A stretch of DNA of 5,157 bases from an uncultured Clostridia bacterium (GTDB taxonomy: Bacteria; Bacillota; Clostridia; UBA1381). The first letter of the stretch is position 1. Each line of letters starts with the position of its first letter. Under the pieces are notes generated by a model, which was given only the letters and a program-made list of their open reading frames with translations, was not told where the DNA came from and did no database searches. The position numbers and the translations under genes were made by a program. Positions 5,152-5,157 of this stretch are shown here, piece by piece. Location of the stretch: the NCBI GenBank assembly GCA_959602045.1, contig CAUGRT010000071.1:1-5157 (forward strand), in the 5' to 3' direction.

Positions 5152-5157
5152 CTCCAA

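Noticed and set aside
5076..5157. Lysine riboswitch or promoter ahead of asd
   Set aside because: Only 82 bases are available; no L-box core sequence and no convincing -35/-10 pair can be seen. It may lie beyond the window.

Overview
This 5.2 kb window looks chromosomal and comes from a low-to-medium GC Gram-positive anaerobe, most likely a member of Clostridia or a close relative. The assignment rests on AT-rich spacers, purine-rich Shine-Dalgarno sequences, Rho-independent terminators, a GGGtGRT-family protein, a DUF3343/EF2568-type cysteine desulfurase pair, and an aspartate-semialdehyde dehydrogenase of the fungal/archaeal type. It is an inference from gene content, not a database match.

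Layout. Positions 1-293 (+) hold the C-terminal 96 residues of a GGGtGRT-family protein, closed by a strong terminator (306-341). Positions 369-422 (+) keep a ribosome binding site and about 18 codons of what looks like an XRE-type helix-turn-helix regulator; the coding sense then stops and runs into the 3' end of the convergent gene. Everything else is on the minus strand. A two-gene unit (DUF3343 carrier-like protein, then cysteine desulfurase, 14 nt overlap) occupies 1798-448. A lysine/diaminopimelate unit (asd, dapA, dapB) occupies 5075-1959 and ends at a terminator at about 1905-1952.

How the genes work together. Asd reduces aspartyl phosphate to aspartate semialdehyde, DapA condenses this with pyruvate, and DapB reduces the product to tetrahydrodipicolinate, the precursor of meso-diaminopimelate and lysine. 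The DUF3343/desulfurase pair probably mobilises sulfur or selenium from cysteine or selenocysteine and passes it to a small carrier.

The least ordinary stretch is the 338 bp gap between asd and dapA. It contains a 105 bp tandem repeat (two full copies and a partial third) with nested inverted repeats. These include a perfect 14 bp dyad and ATAACGG-type inverted ends, one of which overlaps the asd stop codon by one base. It looks like a small palindromic, MITE-like element that has been tandemly duplicated inside the operon. A second, unrelated perfect 10 bp palindrome lies upstream of asd at the window edge. I see no complete novel defence or mobile system here; the repeat array and the truncated regulator are the parts worth a second look.
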